A stretch of DNA of 64,000 nucleotides from Hoeflea sp. (lineage in GTDB: Bacteria; Pseudomonadota; Alphaproteobacteria; Rhizobiales; Rhizobiaceae): positions 62,001 through 126,000 of the forward strand of contig NZ_NVXQ01000024.1 of NCBI RefSeq assembly GCF_002733955.1, in the 5' to 3' direction. Shown one piece after another: positions 18,209 through 26,418 of the stretch. The notes beneath the pieces are model-generated. The model made no database searches. It saw nothing but the letters and a program-made list of their open reading frames with translations, and had not been told where the DNA came from. Position 1 is the stretch's first letter. The number at the start of each line of letters is the position of its first letter. The position numbers and the translations under genes were made by a program.

Positions 18209-18682
18209 ATGAAAACCCTGTCCGACGCTTTTGAACACACCCTGCAAGACATCTATTACGCCGAGAATGCGCTGGTGAAGGCGCTGCCGAAAGTTCAGGA
18301 AGCAGCCAACGGCAAGAAGCTGAAGGACGCGATCGGCGAGCATCTGGAAGAAACCAAGGGCCAGATCAAGACTTTGGAAAAAGTGTTCCAGTCGATCGGC
18401 AAGAAAGCGTCGGGCGAGAAATGCGACGCCATCGAAGGCCTGATCAAGGAAACCGACGGCATCATCGAAGAGGCAACCGGTGTGGCCAAGAATGTCGCGC
18501 TGATTGCTGCCGCCCAGGCTGTCGAGCATTACGAGATCGCCCGCTACGGCACCTTGCGCGAATGGGCCAAGGTGCTTGGTCACACCGAAGCGCACGATCT
18601 TCTGACCAGCATCCTTGACCAGGAAAAGGCCGCCAACAGCAAGCTGACCAATCTGGCCGTCTCCTCGATCAACGAGGAATAG
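18209..18682 (+). CDS. YciE/YciF-type ferritin-like protein (DUF892)
   Basis: 157-residue, almost fully helical protein of the DUF892 family, a four-helix bundle with a ferritin-like diiron site. Conserved residues include E and Y in DIYYAENALVKALPK (near 14-28), EHLEETKGQIKTLEKVF, and the C-terminal AVEHYEIARYG and AHDLLTSILDQEK. Such proteins are stress-induced; iron oxidation is suspected. The ATG at 18209 follows AAAAGGAAACG; an in-frame upstream start would add nine basic residues and is less likely. A strong terminator follows. Confidence 0.92.
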   Translation: MKTLSDAFEHTLQDIYYAENALVKALPKVQEAANGKKLKDAIGEHLEETKGQIKTLEKVFQSIGKKASGEKCDAIEGLIKETDGIIEEATGVAKNVALIAAAQAVEHYEIARYGTLREWAKVLGHTEAHDLLTSILDQEKAANSKLTNLAVSSINEE

Positions 18683-18717
18683 GTTTCTGCGAGCCAGACA
18701 CCATCGTAGCCGAACAG

Positions 18718-18750
18718 CGGGAGGGCCGGAGATGCCGGCTCTCCCGTTTT
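18718..18750 (+). terminator. rho-independent terminator after the DUF892 gene
   Basis: CGGGAGGGCCGG pairs with CCGGCTCTCCCG (one G-U or mismatch position) and TTTT follows at 18747-18750. It lies just before the convergent DUF427 gene's stop codon. Confidence 0.88.
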
Positions 18751-18763
18751 GTTGTTCGCTGGT

Positions 18764-19168
18764 TCAGTCGCCTTCGGTGATCCTGACCTTGTCCGGCCAG
18801 AAGGCGAAATGTCCGGCGAGTTGCCTGGAGACGTCCAGCGGCCGGTCATAGGTCCAGGCAATTTCCTCGCCGTTGAAGCTGACGTAACTGGCATCTCCCT
18901 TGAGCGGACAGTGGGTGGATTTGTCGATCGGCTTGAGCGTGACCATCACGTCCGACGCGGGGATGTAGACCGCAGGATCGTAAAGCGATTTTCCCATTTC
19001 CATGACGCGGAGCGCGTTTTGTGTCTCGGCAATCAACTCGTCGCCGACATGGACCCGCACGGTTCGCTTGATCGGTCTTATGACCATCAGGTGGTTGGGG
19101 TTCGACGGGCTTCGAAGCGCGCCGTCCAGGCCGGGGAAGTTGGTGTTGGCTGCATCTGATGTCGGCAT
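18764..19168 (-). CDS. DUF427 domain protein
   Basis: About 134 residues. The DUF427 fold is recognised by RTVRVHVGDELIAETQNALRVME, SLYDPAVYIPASDV and the THCPLKGDASYVSF segment with its conserved Cys, plus AWTYDRPL. Function is not established for the family. I chose the ATG at 19168 (MPTSDAAN) because GGTGAG lies just before it; in-frame ATGs at 19180 and 19213 exist. It is convergent with the DUF892 gene. Confidence 0.85.
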   Translation of the reverse strand: MPTSDAANTNFPGLDGALRSPSNPNHLMVIRPIKRTVRVHVGDELIAETQNALRVMEMGKSLYDPAVYIPASDVMVTLKPIDKSTHCPLKGDASYVSFNGEEIAWTYDRPLDVSRQLAGHFAFWPDKVRITEGD

Positions 19169-19335
19169 CTTCTCACCCATTGTTCGCGCTTGGGGCCGGA
19201 TAGTGGCTCTCAAGCAATTTACCCCGAAAGCATTGTGTTTGATACCGGCCCGAAGCGGCTTTGCTGGCGCTGCGAGACAGAACGTGACGCAATCAGGTGG
19301 GTGTCTGTGCCGAGCCGTGGTGTTAACATTCTGTC

Positions 19336-20004
19336 ATGAGCCAAGATGACGAGGATGAGCTGCCGGGGTCGCCGGTGTGTTTTGCGCAGATGCTGGTTGA
19401 TGGCCATGTCATCGATCCGCAGACCTGGAAGGATGTCTCGGTGTTTCGCAAGGCCGAAAGGGTGCGGCTCTATGCGGCACGGCAGGCGCTGACGGCGGAT
19501 GAGCGCAAGGCGATGGCCGGGCACATCTCGGGCCGGTTGACGGAGATTCTGGGCGATATCTCAGGACGGACCCTCGCGGTGTACTGGCCGATCCGTGGCG
19601 AGATCAACCTGCGTCCGTGGATGGTGGAAGCCTGCAATCGGGGCGCGCAGATCTGCCTGCCGGTGGTGATTGCGAAGGACCAGCCGGTGGAGTTTCATCA
19701 CTGGACGCCGGACTGCGCGATGGCCAAGGGCATCTGGAACATTCCGGTGCCCGCCGATGCGGTTCCGGTGGTGCCGGATGTGGTGATCGTGCCGCTGCTT
19801 GGTGTGGACGAGAACGGCTACCGGCTCGGCAATGGCGGCGGCTATTACGACCGGACGCTGGCGCGGCTGCCCGATGACCTGCTGACCATCGGCGTCGGAC
19901 AGAGATTCGCCCTAATGAAGACGATCTTTCCGATGCCGTGGGACATTCCGATGAAGCAGGTGGTTCTTGGCGACGGCTCAGTGATCAATCACTCATCAAA
20001 GTGA
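19336..20004 (+). CDS. 5-formyltetrahydrofolate cyclo-ligase
   Basis: Converts 5-formyl-tetrahydrofolate to 5,10-methenyl-tetrahydrofolate with ATP. It has 222 residues, with a roughly 35-residue N-terminal extension before the core (FRKAERVRLYAARQAL...). The family signature is YRLGNGGGYYDRTLA near residues 165-179. The ATG at 19336 is used. In many bacteria this gene lies beside 6S RNA; the 155-base gap upstream here shows no convincing 6S structure. Confidence 0.9.
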   Translation: MSQDDEDELPGSPVCFAQMLVDGHVIDPQTWKDVSVFRKAERVRLYAARQALTADERKAMAGHISGRLTEILGDISGRTLAVYWPIRGEINLRPWMVEACNRGAQICLPVVIAKDQPVEFHHWTPDCAMAKGIWNIPVPADAVPVVPDVVIVPLLGVDENGYRLGNGGGYYDRTLARLPDDLLTIGVGQRFALMKTIFPMPWDIPMKQVVLGDGSVINHSSK

Positions 20005-20050
20005 TAGTACCGCCCGGCGTCTGGCGCCGCGCGGTGTTGTCTTGTGACGC

Positions 20051-22294
20051 TCAGACGAAATCGACGAATTTGTTGAACGGCATTTCCCTCAGCCGTGTGC
20101 CGGTGGCGGCGAAGATGGCCCCGGCCAGGGCTGCGGCTGCCGGCGGCACCGGCGGTTCGCCGATGCCCAGGACACGCTCGCCGTTTTCAAGGCCGCGAAC
20201 TTCGATCTCGGGACACTGATACATGCGCATGCCCTGGAAACTGTCGAAATTGTTCTGGTCGGCGATGCCGTCGGTGTAGGTGATCTCGCAATTCATGGCG
20301 TGGCCGAGCGCAAAGATGACGCCGCCCTTGACGAGATTGTCGAAATTGACCGGATCGACCACAGTGCCGACTTCGGCTGCGACATAGACCTTGTCGATCT
20401 TGATGCCGTCTTCGGTATTGCTGACCTCGATCACCTCGGCGCAATGGACGCCGAAGGACTGGGTCAGGGCCACGCCGCGGCCTCGGCCATTGCCGAGCAC
20501 ACCGTCCCAGCCGGACATTTCGCCGACCGCTTCCAGCACCTTGCGGGCCTCGGGATTGCTGCACAGGCGCAGGCGCTCTTCCAGCGGATCGGCACCAGCG
20601 GCATGGATCAGCTCATCGAGACCCGCATTGTAGAAGAAGCCGTTCGACGAGGCGCCGACCGAGCGCCAGGAGCTGATCGGCGCCAGCTCCGGTGCGCGAT
20701 AGCCTGTGACGCGGTGGTTGGGGATGGCGAAGGGCTGATCCCAGGCGCCGGCCACGATCTGGCTGTCGGAGCCGGGGACCGAGAAGCCCTGGCGGACCAT
20801 CTGCGAGACGACGACCGACGGCATGGCGATGCCCAGATCATAGGTCTCGACCTGGCCGTTACGGACCACGCCGCGCATCCGCGCCATGGCGATCTGGCGG
20901 GGGAAGTCGTGGCTCAAATCCTCTTCGCGCGAATAGGTCAGCTTGACCGGGGTGCCCTTCATCTGCACGGCGATTTCGGCGGCCTGCTTGACCACCTCGT
21001 CCTCCAGCCGGTGGCCGAAGCTGCCGCCCATGTAGAGCGCATGCACGGTGACGTTTTCCGGGTCGATGCCGGCAATCTTGCCGACATTGTTCTGGATGAA
21101 ACGCGGGATCTGGGTGCCGGTCCAGACTTCGGCGCTGTCATCATCGATGCGGACGATGGCGTTGATCGGTTCCAACGGCGCATGGGCGAGATAGGGGGCG
21201 CGATACTCTGCCTTGACGAGTTCACCGGTTTCGGCAATCGAAATCTCGACATCGCCATCATCGCGCTTGCGGCTGTCCTGCAGGTCCTCGGTGAAGCTGG
21301 CCGAGAGTGCGCCCCAGTGCTCATCTATGGTTGCCGGGAAAGGAGCAGGGCCCCATTCGGCTTCAACAGCCTCGGCAGCCTGGAAGGCGCGCCAGGTGTT
21401 GTCTGCGATCACGGCGATGCCGCCGGTGACGGGAATAACATCCTTGACGCCACGCATTTTCAGCGCCTCGGCCGCATCGAAATTGACCAGCGGACCGGAC
21501 TGTGCCGGATTGAGCTTGATCGCAGCATGCACCATGCCGTCGACCTTGTGGTCGATGCCGTAGCTTTGCGTGCCGGTGGACTTGGCGATGATGTCGACAC
21601 GCTGCATCGGCTTGCCGATAAGACGCCATTCCGAGGCAGGCCGGAGTTCGATGTCCTGTGGCGGTTCGATATCAGCTGTCAGAGGGGCCAGTTCGGCATA
21701 GGAGAGAGACGTGCCGTCGGGCAGCAGCACGGCGCCGGCCTTGGTTTTCAATTCGCCAACTGCGACGCCTGATTTCTGCGAGGCGGCAAGTTTCAGCGTT
21801 TCGCGGGCCACGGCACCGGCCTGGCGCAGCTTGACGAAGCCGTCGGGCACGGTGGTCGAGCCGCCGGTGATCTGCATGCCGATCAGTTTCATCACAGACG
21901 AGAGGACGCCGTAGGCCGCATCGTTGCTGATGCCGTCTCCCGGCGCCATGAATTGCGCTGCCTCGTCGGCAAGGGCCGTGTTCCAGTAAGCGGCTGACGG
22001 CGAACCGGGATCGATCTTGACCTGGTCGAGTTCGACGTCGAGCTCTTCGGCGATCAGGGCCGCCTGTACCGAATAGGCGCCCTGGCCCTTGTCGGCGCGC
22101 GGGGTGATCAGCGTGACGCCGTCGGCATCGATACGGACATAAGGCGTGAGGGCGGCTTCGCCGTCGCCCAGATCTGCGAGCAGCGGATTGGCGTGCGGCT
22201 TTCTTACCATGTAGGCGCCAAAGGCGACGCCGCCGGCAACGGTGACAGAGCCGATCAGGAAGGCGCGGCGGGAAAATGTCTTGAGACGGCCCAT
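20051..22294 (-). CDS. molybdopterin-binding subunit of a xanthine dehydrogenase-family hydroxylase (isoquinoline 1-oxidoreductase beta-like)
   Basis: 747-residue catalytic subunit carrying the molybdopterin cofactor. The N-terminus FSRRAFLIGSVTVAGG is a twin-arginine signal, so the enzyme is probably exported folded to the periplasm. Segments such as QNNVGKIAGIDPENVTVHALYMGGSFGHR and VGASSNGFFYNAGLDELIHAAG are typical of the IorB/aldehyde dehydrogenase branch that lacks a separate FAD subunit. It follows the iron-sulfur subunit gene at one base distance. Electrons probably pass to a cytochrome. The substrate is not predictable (N-heterocycle or aldehyde). Confidence 0.91.
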   Translation of the reverse strand: MGRLKTFSRRAFLIGSVTVAGGVAFGAYMVRKPHANPLLADLGDGEAALTPYVRIDADGVTLITPRADKGQGAYSVQAALIAEELDVELDQVKIDPGSPSAAYWNTALADEAAQFMAPGDGISNDAAYGVLSSVMKLIGMQITGGSTTVPDGFVKLRQAGAVARETLKLAASQKSGVAVGELKTKAGAVLLPDGTSLSYAELAPLTADIEPPQDIELRPASEWRLIGKPMQRVDIIAKSTGTQSYGIDHKVDGMVHAAIKLNPAQSGPLVNFDAAEALKMRGVKDVIPVTGGIAVIADNTWRAFQAAEAVEAEWGPAPFPATIDEHWGALSASFTEDLQDSRKRDDGDVEISIAETGELVKAEYRAPYLAHAPLEPINAIVRIDDDSAEVWTGTQIPRFIQNNVGKIAGIDPENVTVHALYMGGSFGHRLEDEVVKQAAEIAVQMKGTPVKLTYSREEDLSHDFPRQIAMARMRGVVRNGQVETYDLGIAMPSVVVSQMVRQGFSVPGSDSQIVAGAWDQPFAIPNHRVTGYRAPELAPISSWRSVGASSNGFFYNAGLDELIHAAGADPLEERLRLCSNPEARKVLEAVGEMSGWDGVLGNGRGRGVALTQSFGVHCAEVIEVSNTEDGIKIDKVYVAAEVGTVVDPVNFDNLVKGGVIFALGHAMNCEITYTDGIADQNNFDSFQGMRMYQCPEIEVRGLENGERVLGIGEPPVPPAAAALAGAIFAATGTRLREMPFNKFVDFV

Positions 22295-22295
22295 A

Positions 22296-22754
22296 TCATG
22301 CGCTCCGGAGTGTAGTGGCGGCGGATTTCAACGCTTCGCGAATGCGGGGATAGGTGCCGCAGCGGCAGAGGTTCCCGCTCATGGCGTCGTCGATGTCCTC
22401 ATCGCTGGGCGACGGGTTTTCGGCGAGAAGGGCTGCAGCGGACATGATCTGGCCGGACTGGCAGTAGCCGCACTGGGCAACCTGGTGCTCGATCCAGGCA
22501 GCCTGCACGGCATGCAGGGCATCCGGGGTGCCAAGGCCATTGATGGTGGTTACTTCGCCTTCGACATCGCCAACCCATTGCTGGCAGGAGCGGGTTGCAA
22601 CGCCGTCGATGTGAACGGTGCAGGCGCCGCACTGGGCGATGCCGCAGCCATATTTCACACCGGTGATGCCCAGTTCATCGCGCAGCACCCACAACAGCGG
22701 CATGTCGGGTTCGACGTCGACCTCGTGAATTTTTCCGTCTACGGTAAGTCTCAT
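22296..22754 (-). CDS. (2Fe-2S)-binding subunit of the molybdenum hydroxylase (IorA-like)
   Basis: 152-residue electron-transfer subunit with two [2Fe-2S] clusters. The plant-ferredoxin-type cluster is held by C37, C42, C45 and C57; the second by C95, C98, C130 and C132. The ATG at 22754 follows GGAGAG. Without its own signal it is expected to be carried out with the Tat-signalled large subunit. A plausible minus-strand promoter lies in the AT-rich stretch at 22861-22887 (TTGACA at 22887-22882), shared with the divergent TetR gene. Confidence 0.93.
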   Translation of the reverse strand: MRLTVDGKIHEVDVEPDMPLLWVLRDELGITGVKYGCGIAQCGACTVHIDGVATRSCQQWVGDVEGEVTTINGLGTPDALHAVQAAWIEHQVAQCGYCQSGQIMSAAALLAENPSPSDEDIDDAMSGNLCRCGTYPRIREALKSAATTLRSA

Positions 22755-22897
22755 CAGCGTCTCTCCAACAGCGGCAGTGATCGTCAGGAAGGTGTACGAA
22801 CATGTGGACATCGCCAGATGAGTGGCAAAACGTCCCGGCCTCGATCTAGGCAGGAAAACTATTTTACAATTATACAATAAATGTCAAGTTGATTGAG

Positions 22898-23461
22898 ATG
22901 AACGACCGCGACCAAAAGATCCTCGACGCCGCCATTGACGTCTGCTCACGCTATGGCGTGCGCAAGACAACGATGGGGGATATCGCAGCGCAAGCCGGCA
23001 TTTCGCGGCCCACGCTCTATGCGCGCTTTGCCAACAAGGACGAGATCATGGTGGCGGCGATGCAGCTGATCTCGGACCGGGTGGTGGAGGAAGTGACTCA
23101 AGCCTGGCGCTCGGCCGCGACGATCAGCGAACGCATCGATATTTTCCTCGACTGCGCCATCGTGCGGTTCTTCGACCAGATCAAGCAGATGCCGGATTCC
23201 AGCGATCTCATGGCCAGCTATTGGGACCAGGGAACCGATGCGCAATACGCTGTTGAGCAAGGCAAGGTCGATCTTCTGGTGACGCTTTTTGAAAAGCGCA
23301 GGGAAGCGCTCGCTCAAAAGGGCAGCTCTCCGGCCCAACTTGCCGAGTTCTTCTATGCCAGTTCATCGAGTTTCAAGTTTACCGCCCACGATGCCGCCCA
23401 CCTGGAAAGTCTGCTTGCAACGCTCAAGCAGATCACGATGGTGATGCTGGACGAGATGTAG
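22898..23461 (+). CDS. TetR/AcrR-family transcriptional regulator
   Basis: 187-residue repressor. The N-terminal helix-turn-helix is seen at about residues 8-52 (ILDAAIDVCSRYGVRKTTMGDIAAQAGISRPTLYARFANKDEI). The C-terminal ligand-binding part is not assignable. The ATG at 22898 (MNDRDQ) is chosen; an upstream TTG would add three residues. Divergent from the molybdenum hydroxylase genes across 143 bases, it probably regulates them. Confidence 0.9.
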   Translation: MNDRDQKILDAAIDVCSRYGVRKTTMGDIAAQAGISRPTLYARFANKDEIMVAAMQLISDRVVEEVTQAWRSAATISERIDIFLDCAIVRFFDQIKQMPDSSDLMASYWDQGTDAQYAVEQGKVDLLVTLFEKRREALAQKGSSPAQLAEFFYASSSSFKFTAHDAAHLESLLATLKQITMVMLDEM

Positions 23462-23580
23462 GGTGTGCCCTCGACTGGGGATGGCGGGTGCTCGCCGTTG
23501 ATCCAGGTCAATGCGGTGACACGTGCCAGCGCCCAGATTGATAGCCAGTCGTTGATCCCCGCTGCCTGAAGGAAGTCACC

Positions 23581-23940
23581 ATGGCCATCTCGATCAGATC
23601 CGTCTTTCTTGCCCTCTCACTGGCGGGATTTGCAGCTGTTGCAAGTGCGCCTGCATCGGCGGGCGACTGCACCGGCTATGTCGTCGGGGTGAAGCCGATC
23701 AGCCAGTACAATCACGCCCGCGGCAACGGCTTTCTCGCCGTGCGCACCGGACCCGGATCGAGTTACCAGCAGACCGGCGAAGTTTACCGCGGCGACGAGG
23801 TCTCGGTCTATGACCGGCGTGGCAACTGGTATGCGATAACCTGCATGTCGGGGCGCTGCATGCAGCCGTTGTGGGGAACGCCGATGCCGTCCGGCTGGGT
23901 GTCGCGCAAATATATCGATGCGGCGGGCGTCTGCCCCTGA
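23581..23940 (+). CDS. secreted SH3-domain (SH3_3) protein
   Basis: 119-residue protein with a signal peptide (MAISIRSVFLALSLAGFAAVASAPASA) and one bacterial SH3-like domain (FLAVRTGPGSSYQQTGEVYRGDEVSVYDRRGNWYAITC ... GWVSRKYI). Four cysteines in the mature part could form disulfides. Bacterial SH3 domains often bind peptidoglycan; the role here is unknown. Confidence 0.85.
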   Translation: MAISIRSVFLALSLAGFAAVASAPASAGDCTGYVVGVKPISQYNHARGNGFLAVRTGPGSSYQQTGEVYRGDEVSVYDRRGNWYAITCMSGRCMQPLWGTPMPSGWVSRKYIDAAGVCP

Positions 23941-24302
23941 ACCCTCCGTCATGATCGGCATTCGCTAATGTGCGAGCCCCAGCGTCGCTGACCCAGGTCG
24001 GGCTGCACAGGGTTCGCTTGAGCGTGAGCGAACTTGCATGCTTTCAAGGCGTTAGCCGGTAGATCAGCGCGTTTACAGACAAGAAACAACAGAGATTGTC
24101 CGGCCGATGCTGAGATGGCCGGCACGTGGCCGGCTTCGGCTGACGGCGCCCGTGGCATCGGCAATGCCGGGTAGTCGGCCCAGCGTTTGTCTCGCGCCAG
24201 CGTGGCATGTCTGTCAGCGTGCGGCGTTTGGGTTGCGTGTTCGTTGCTGCACATGGCGTTGCTTCGGGTCGCGTGTTGGCGTTCACACTCCGTCCATCAT
24301 TC

Positions 24303-24317
24303 CTAACCCTTCGTTAA
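24303..24317. promoter_or_regulatory. candidate CtrA-binding site upstream of mraZ
   Basis: CTAA-N7-TTAA, one base off the alphaproteobacterial CtrA consensus TTAA-N7-TTAA. A TATTAA hexamer at 24329-24334 could be the -10 of a promoter whose -35 region is covered by the site. Inference only. Confidence 0.4.
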
Positions 24318-24367
24318 TCTTGACAGGATATTAATGGGACGAACTCACGGTCGAGATGGGAGTGGTT

Positions 24368-24401
24368 CCCATTGACGCCCATGGTGGCCCATGATATCCC
24401 A
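24368..24401. promoter_or_regulatory. candidate MraZ operator: four CCCA motifs at 10-bp spacing
   Basis: CCCA occurs at 24368, 24378, 24388 and 24398, exactly one helical turn apart, with a fifth at 24406. Read on the minus strand these are TGGG(A/C) motifs. E. coli MraZ is known to bind TGGGN direct repeats with 5-base spacers, i.e. the same 10-bp period, in front of its own gene. Two TGGGA motifs also lie on the plus strand at 24335 and 24357. Autoregulation of the dcw cluster is inferred. Confidence 0.65.
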
Positions 24402-24577
24402 AATGCCCAAGATCAGCAGGCGGGCACCCGCCGTTTCATCCCCATTCAGGCTGCGGTTTCAGGCAGGAACCGTGAAGGTGGTTTACGCCGCCGGAGCTTC
24501 TGCGCGGGTGATGGGATGGAGGCAAAGCAGGGGATCGATGGAGTGGGGCCAACAGGCGGAAGCGGCGGTACAGAGTC

Positions 24578-25006
24578 ATGAACCGGTTCCTGTCACATGC
24601 GACAAACAGGATCGACGCGAAGGGGCGGGTTTCCGTGCCATCGATGTTCCGTGCTGTTCTGGCGCAGGCGGCAGTCAGCGAGCTCTACGCGTGGCAGGAT
24701 TTCGTGTTTCCGGCGGTCTCGATGGCCGGGCCGGAAGTGCTGGATCGCTTCGAACGGATGATCGGATCGCAGGATCCGTTCTCTGCAGAGGCCAACAAGA
24801 TGTCGCTGCTCATTCATGGCGGCGGCGTGTTCATGAAGCTCGACGGCGAGGGTCGGCTTCTGGTGACGGATTTCATCCGCGATTTCACGGGCATCACCGA
24901 CCGGGTGACGTTCGCGGGGCGGGGAGATCATTTTCAGCTCTGGGAGCCGACGGCATTCGAGGAAATGCAGTCGCAGGCCCGGAAAGAACGAACGGCCAGT
25001 TCCTGA
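24578..25006 (+). CDS. mraZ: transcriptional regulator MraZ
   Basis: 142-residue member of the MraZ/AbrB-like fold, first gene of the dcw cluster, binding the cluster promoter as a ring-shaped oligomer. The two DxxxR motifs that define the DNA-binding repeats are D13-R17 ([11 protein letters not shown]) and D89-R93 ([10 protein letters not shown]). The ATG at 24578 matches the conserved [13 protein letters not shown] start. rsmH follows 26 bases downstream. Confidence 0.96.
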   Translation: MNRFLSHATNRIDAKGRVSVPSMFRAVLAQAAVSELYAWQDFVFPAVSMAGPEVLDRFERMIGSQDPFSAEANKMSLLIHGGGVFMKLDGEGRLLVTDFIRDFTGITDRVTFAGRGDHFQLWEPTAFEEMQSQARKERTASS

Positions 25007-25032
25007 CCGTTCGCAACGGATGGAGAAACGGA

Positions 25033-26058
25033 ATGGCGGCGGACATGGGCGAAGGTGAAACTGTCGTCCAAGGCGGACCTGTCCGTCACATTCCGGTTCT
25101 TCTTCAGGAGGTCTTGAGCGCGCTCGCGCCGGCCCTTGGCGAGACCATTGTCGATGGCACTTTCGGGGCAGGCGGCTACAGCGCGGCCATTCTCGAGGCA
25201 GGGGCCGATGTCATCGGTTTTGACCGCGATCCCGATGCGATTGCCGCAGGCGCGGCGATGGTGGATGCCTCTGGCGGCAAGCTCAAACTCATCCATGCCC
25301 GGTTTTCCGAATTGCTCGATCATGTCGAGGAAGCCAGCCTTGATGGCGTGGTGCTTGATATCGGCGTGTCCTCGATGCAGATCGACGAGGCGGAGCGAGG
25401 GTTCTCGTTCATGCGCGACGGGCCGCTCGACATGCGCATGGGCCAATCTGGCGTCAGCGCGGCGGACGTGGTCAACCGGGCAAAATCATCCGACATGACG
25501 CGGATTTTCGGCATTCTGGGTGAGGAGCGCAAAGCCGGACGGATCGCCCGGGCCATCGAGGCGGAACGGCAGAAGGCGCCTTTCGAGACAACGCGGCAAC
25601 TGGCCGGACTGATCGAAAAGGTCTCGCCGCGCCGGCCGCAGGACAAGATCCACCCGGCCACCCGGGTGTTCCAGGCGCTGAGAACCTACGTCAATGACGA
25701 GCTTGGTGAACTGGCGCGAACCCTGTTTGCCGCCGAACGTGCGCTCAAGCCGGGCGGGCGGCTGGTGGTGGTTAGCTTCCATTCGCTCGAAGACCGCATC
25801 GTCAAGCGGTTCTTCCAGGACCGGGCCGGCAAGGCGTCCGGCTCGCGGCACCTGCCGATGGTGGCTGAGCGCCAGTCAACCTTCACCCTGATCGGCAAGC
25901 AGCCAGTCACCGCAAGCGAAGCGGAATGCGAGGTCAATCCGCGCTCGCGGTCGGCGAAATTGCGCGCCGGGCTGCGCACCGACGTGACGGCCGGAACAGC
26001 CGATGCCGATATTCTCCCCGTTCCCAACCTGGCCGCGCTTGCGGCATTCGGAGGCTGA
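25033..26058 (+). CDS. rsmH: 16S rRNA (cytosine1402-N4)-methyltransferase
   Basis: 341-residue SAM-dependent enzyme (MraW). Visible signatures are [10 protein letters not shown] (19-28), the SAM-binding [41 protein letters not shown], and [16 protein letters not shown]. The ATG at 25033 is chosen because the frame remains open upstream through mraZ and normal RsmH proteins begin about here; ribosome-binding bases TGGAGAAACGG precede it. It is followed by ftsL after three bases. Confidence 0.96.
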   Translation: MAADMGEGETVVQGGPVRHIPVLLQEVLSALAPALGETIVDGTFGAGGYSAAILEAGADVIGFDRDPDAIAAGAAMVDASGGKLKLIHARFSELLDHVEEASLDGVVLDIGVSSMQIDEAERGFSFMRDGPLDMRMGQSGVSAADVVNRAKSSDMTRIFGILGEERKAGRIARAIEAERQKAPFETTRQLAGLIEKVSPRRPQDKIHPATRVFQALRTYVNDELGELARTLFAAERALKPGGRLVVVSFHSLEDRIVKRFFQDRAGKASGSRHLPMVAERQSTFTLIGKQPVTASEAECEVNPRSRSAKLRAGLRTDVTAGTADADILPVPNLAALAAFGG

Positions 26059-26061
26059 ACC

Positions 26062-26418
26062 ATGTTGCGAACTCTCGACCTGGTGCTTGTCGGCGCAATG
26101 ATCGCCGCTGCCACCATCACCTACCAGATCAAGCATCAGGCGGAAGAAAAACTGGCCGAGGTTCGCGAGTTGCAGGCACAGATCAACCTTCAGGAAGAAA
26201 CCATCGACCTGCTTGAGGCGGACTGGAGCCTGCTCAACCAGCCCTCGCGCCTGCAGCGCCTGTCGACGGCCTTTGAAGCGGAACTGGGGCTAAAGACGAT
26301 TGAAGCCGAGCAAATGGCCGAGCCTCATGAATTGCCCGGAAGGGCGAGCGATTTTGAACCGCAACTGGCCGAGGGCGCGACGGATGCGGAACTGACAACG
26401 GGGTCTGTGCAACGATGA
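26062..26418 (+). CDS. ftsL: cell division protein FtsL
   Basis: 118-residue bitopic membrane protein: one transmembrane helix (approximately 5-22), then a coiled-coil-like segment (EEKLAEVRELQAQINLQEETIDLLEADW) and the conserved LNQPSRLQRLS. FtsL forms the FtsQBL complex that activates septal wall synthesis. The family is poorly conserved; position between rsmH and ftsI supports the name. The stop overlaps the ftsI start. Confidence 0.88.
   Translation: MLRTLDLVLVGAMIAAATITYQIKHQAEEKLAEVRELQAQINLQEETIDLLEADWSLLNQPSRLQRLSTAFEAELGLKTIEAEQMAEPHELPGRASDFEPQLAEGATDAELTTGSVQR

Larger units (their letters stand above)
23941..24577. other. intergenic region upstream of the dcw cluster
   Basis: No credible gene in 637 bases; the short frames on both strands have no family features. 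It holds a small hairpin GTTCGCT / AGCGAAC (24012-24033), a CtrA-like site (24303-24317), a TTGACA hexamer (24320-24325) and the 10-bp-spaced CCCA array (24368-24401). About 170 bases of untranslated leader precede mraZ. No T-run terminator was seen in that leader. Confidence 0.7.

Noticed and set aside
19181-19335. Possible 6S RNA upstream of 5-formyltetrahydrofolate cyclo-ligase
   Set aside because: The gap is only about 155 bases and no long rod with a central bubble could be drawn.
23949-24286. Short minus-strand frames (80 and 101 residues) upstream of mraZ
   Set aside because: No ribosome-binding site, unusual composition and no family resemblance; the region looks non-coding.
24391-25032. 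Long N-terminal extension of rsmH
   Set aside because: It runs through mraZ in another frame; normal RsmH length and a good ribosome-binding site place the start at 25033.
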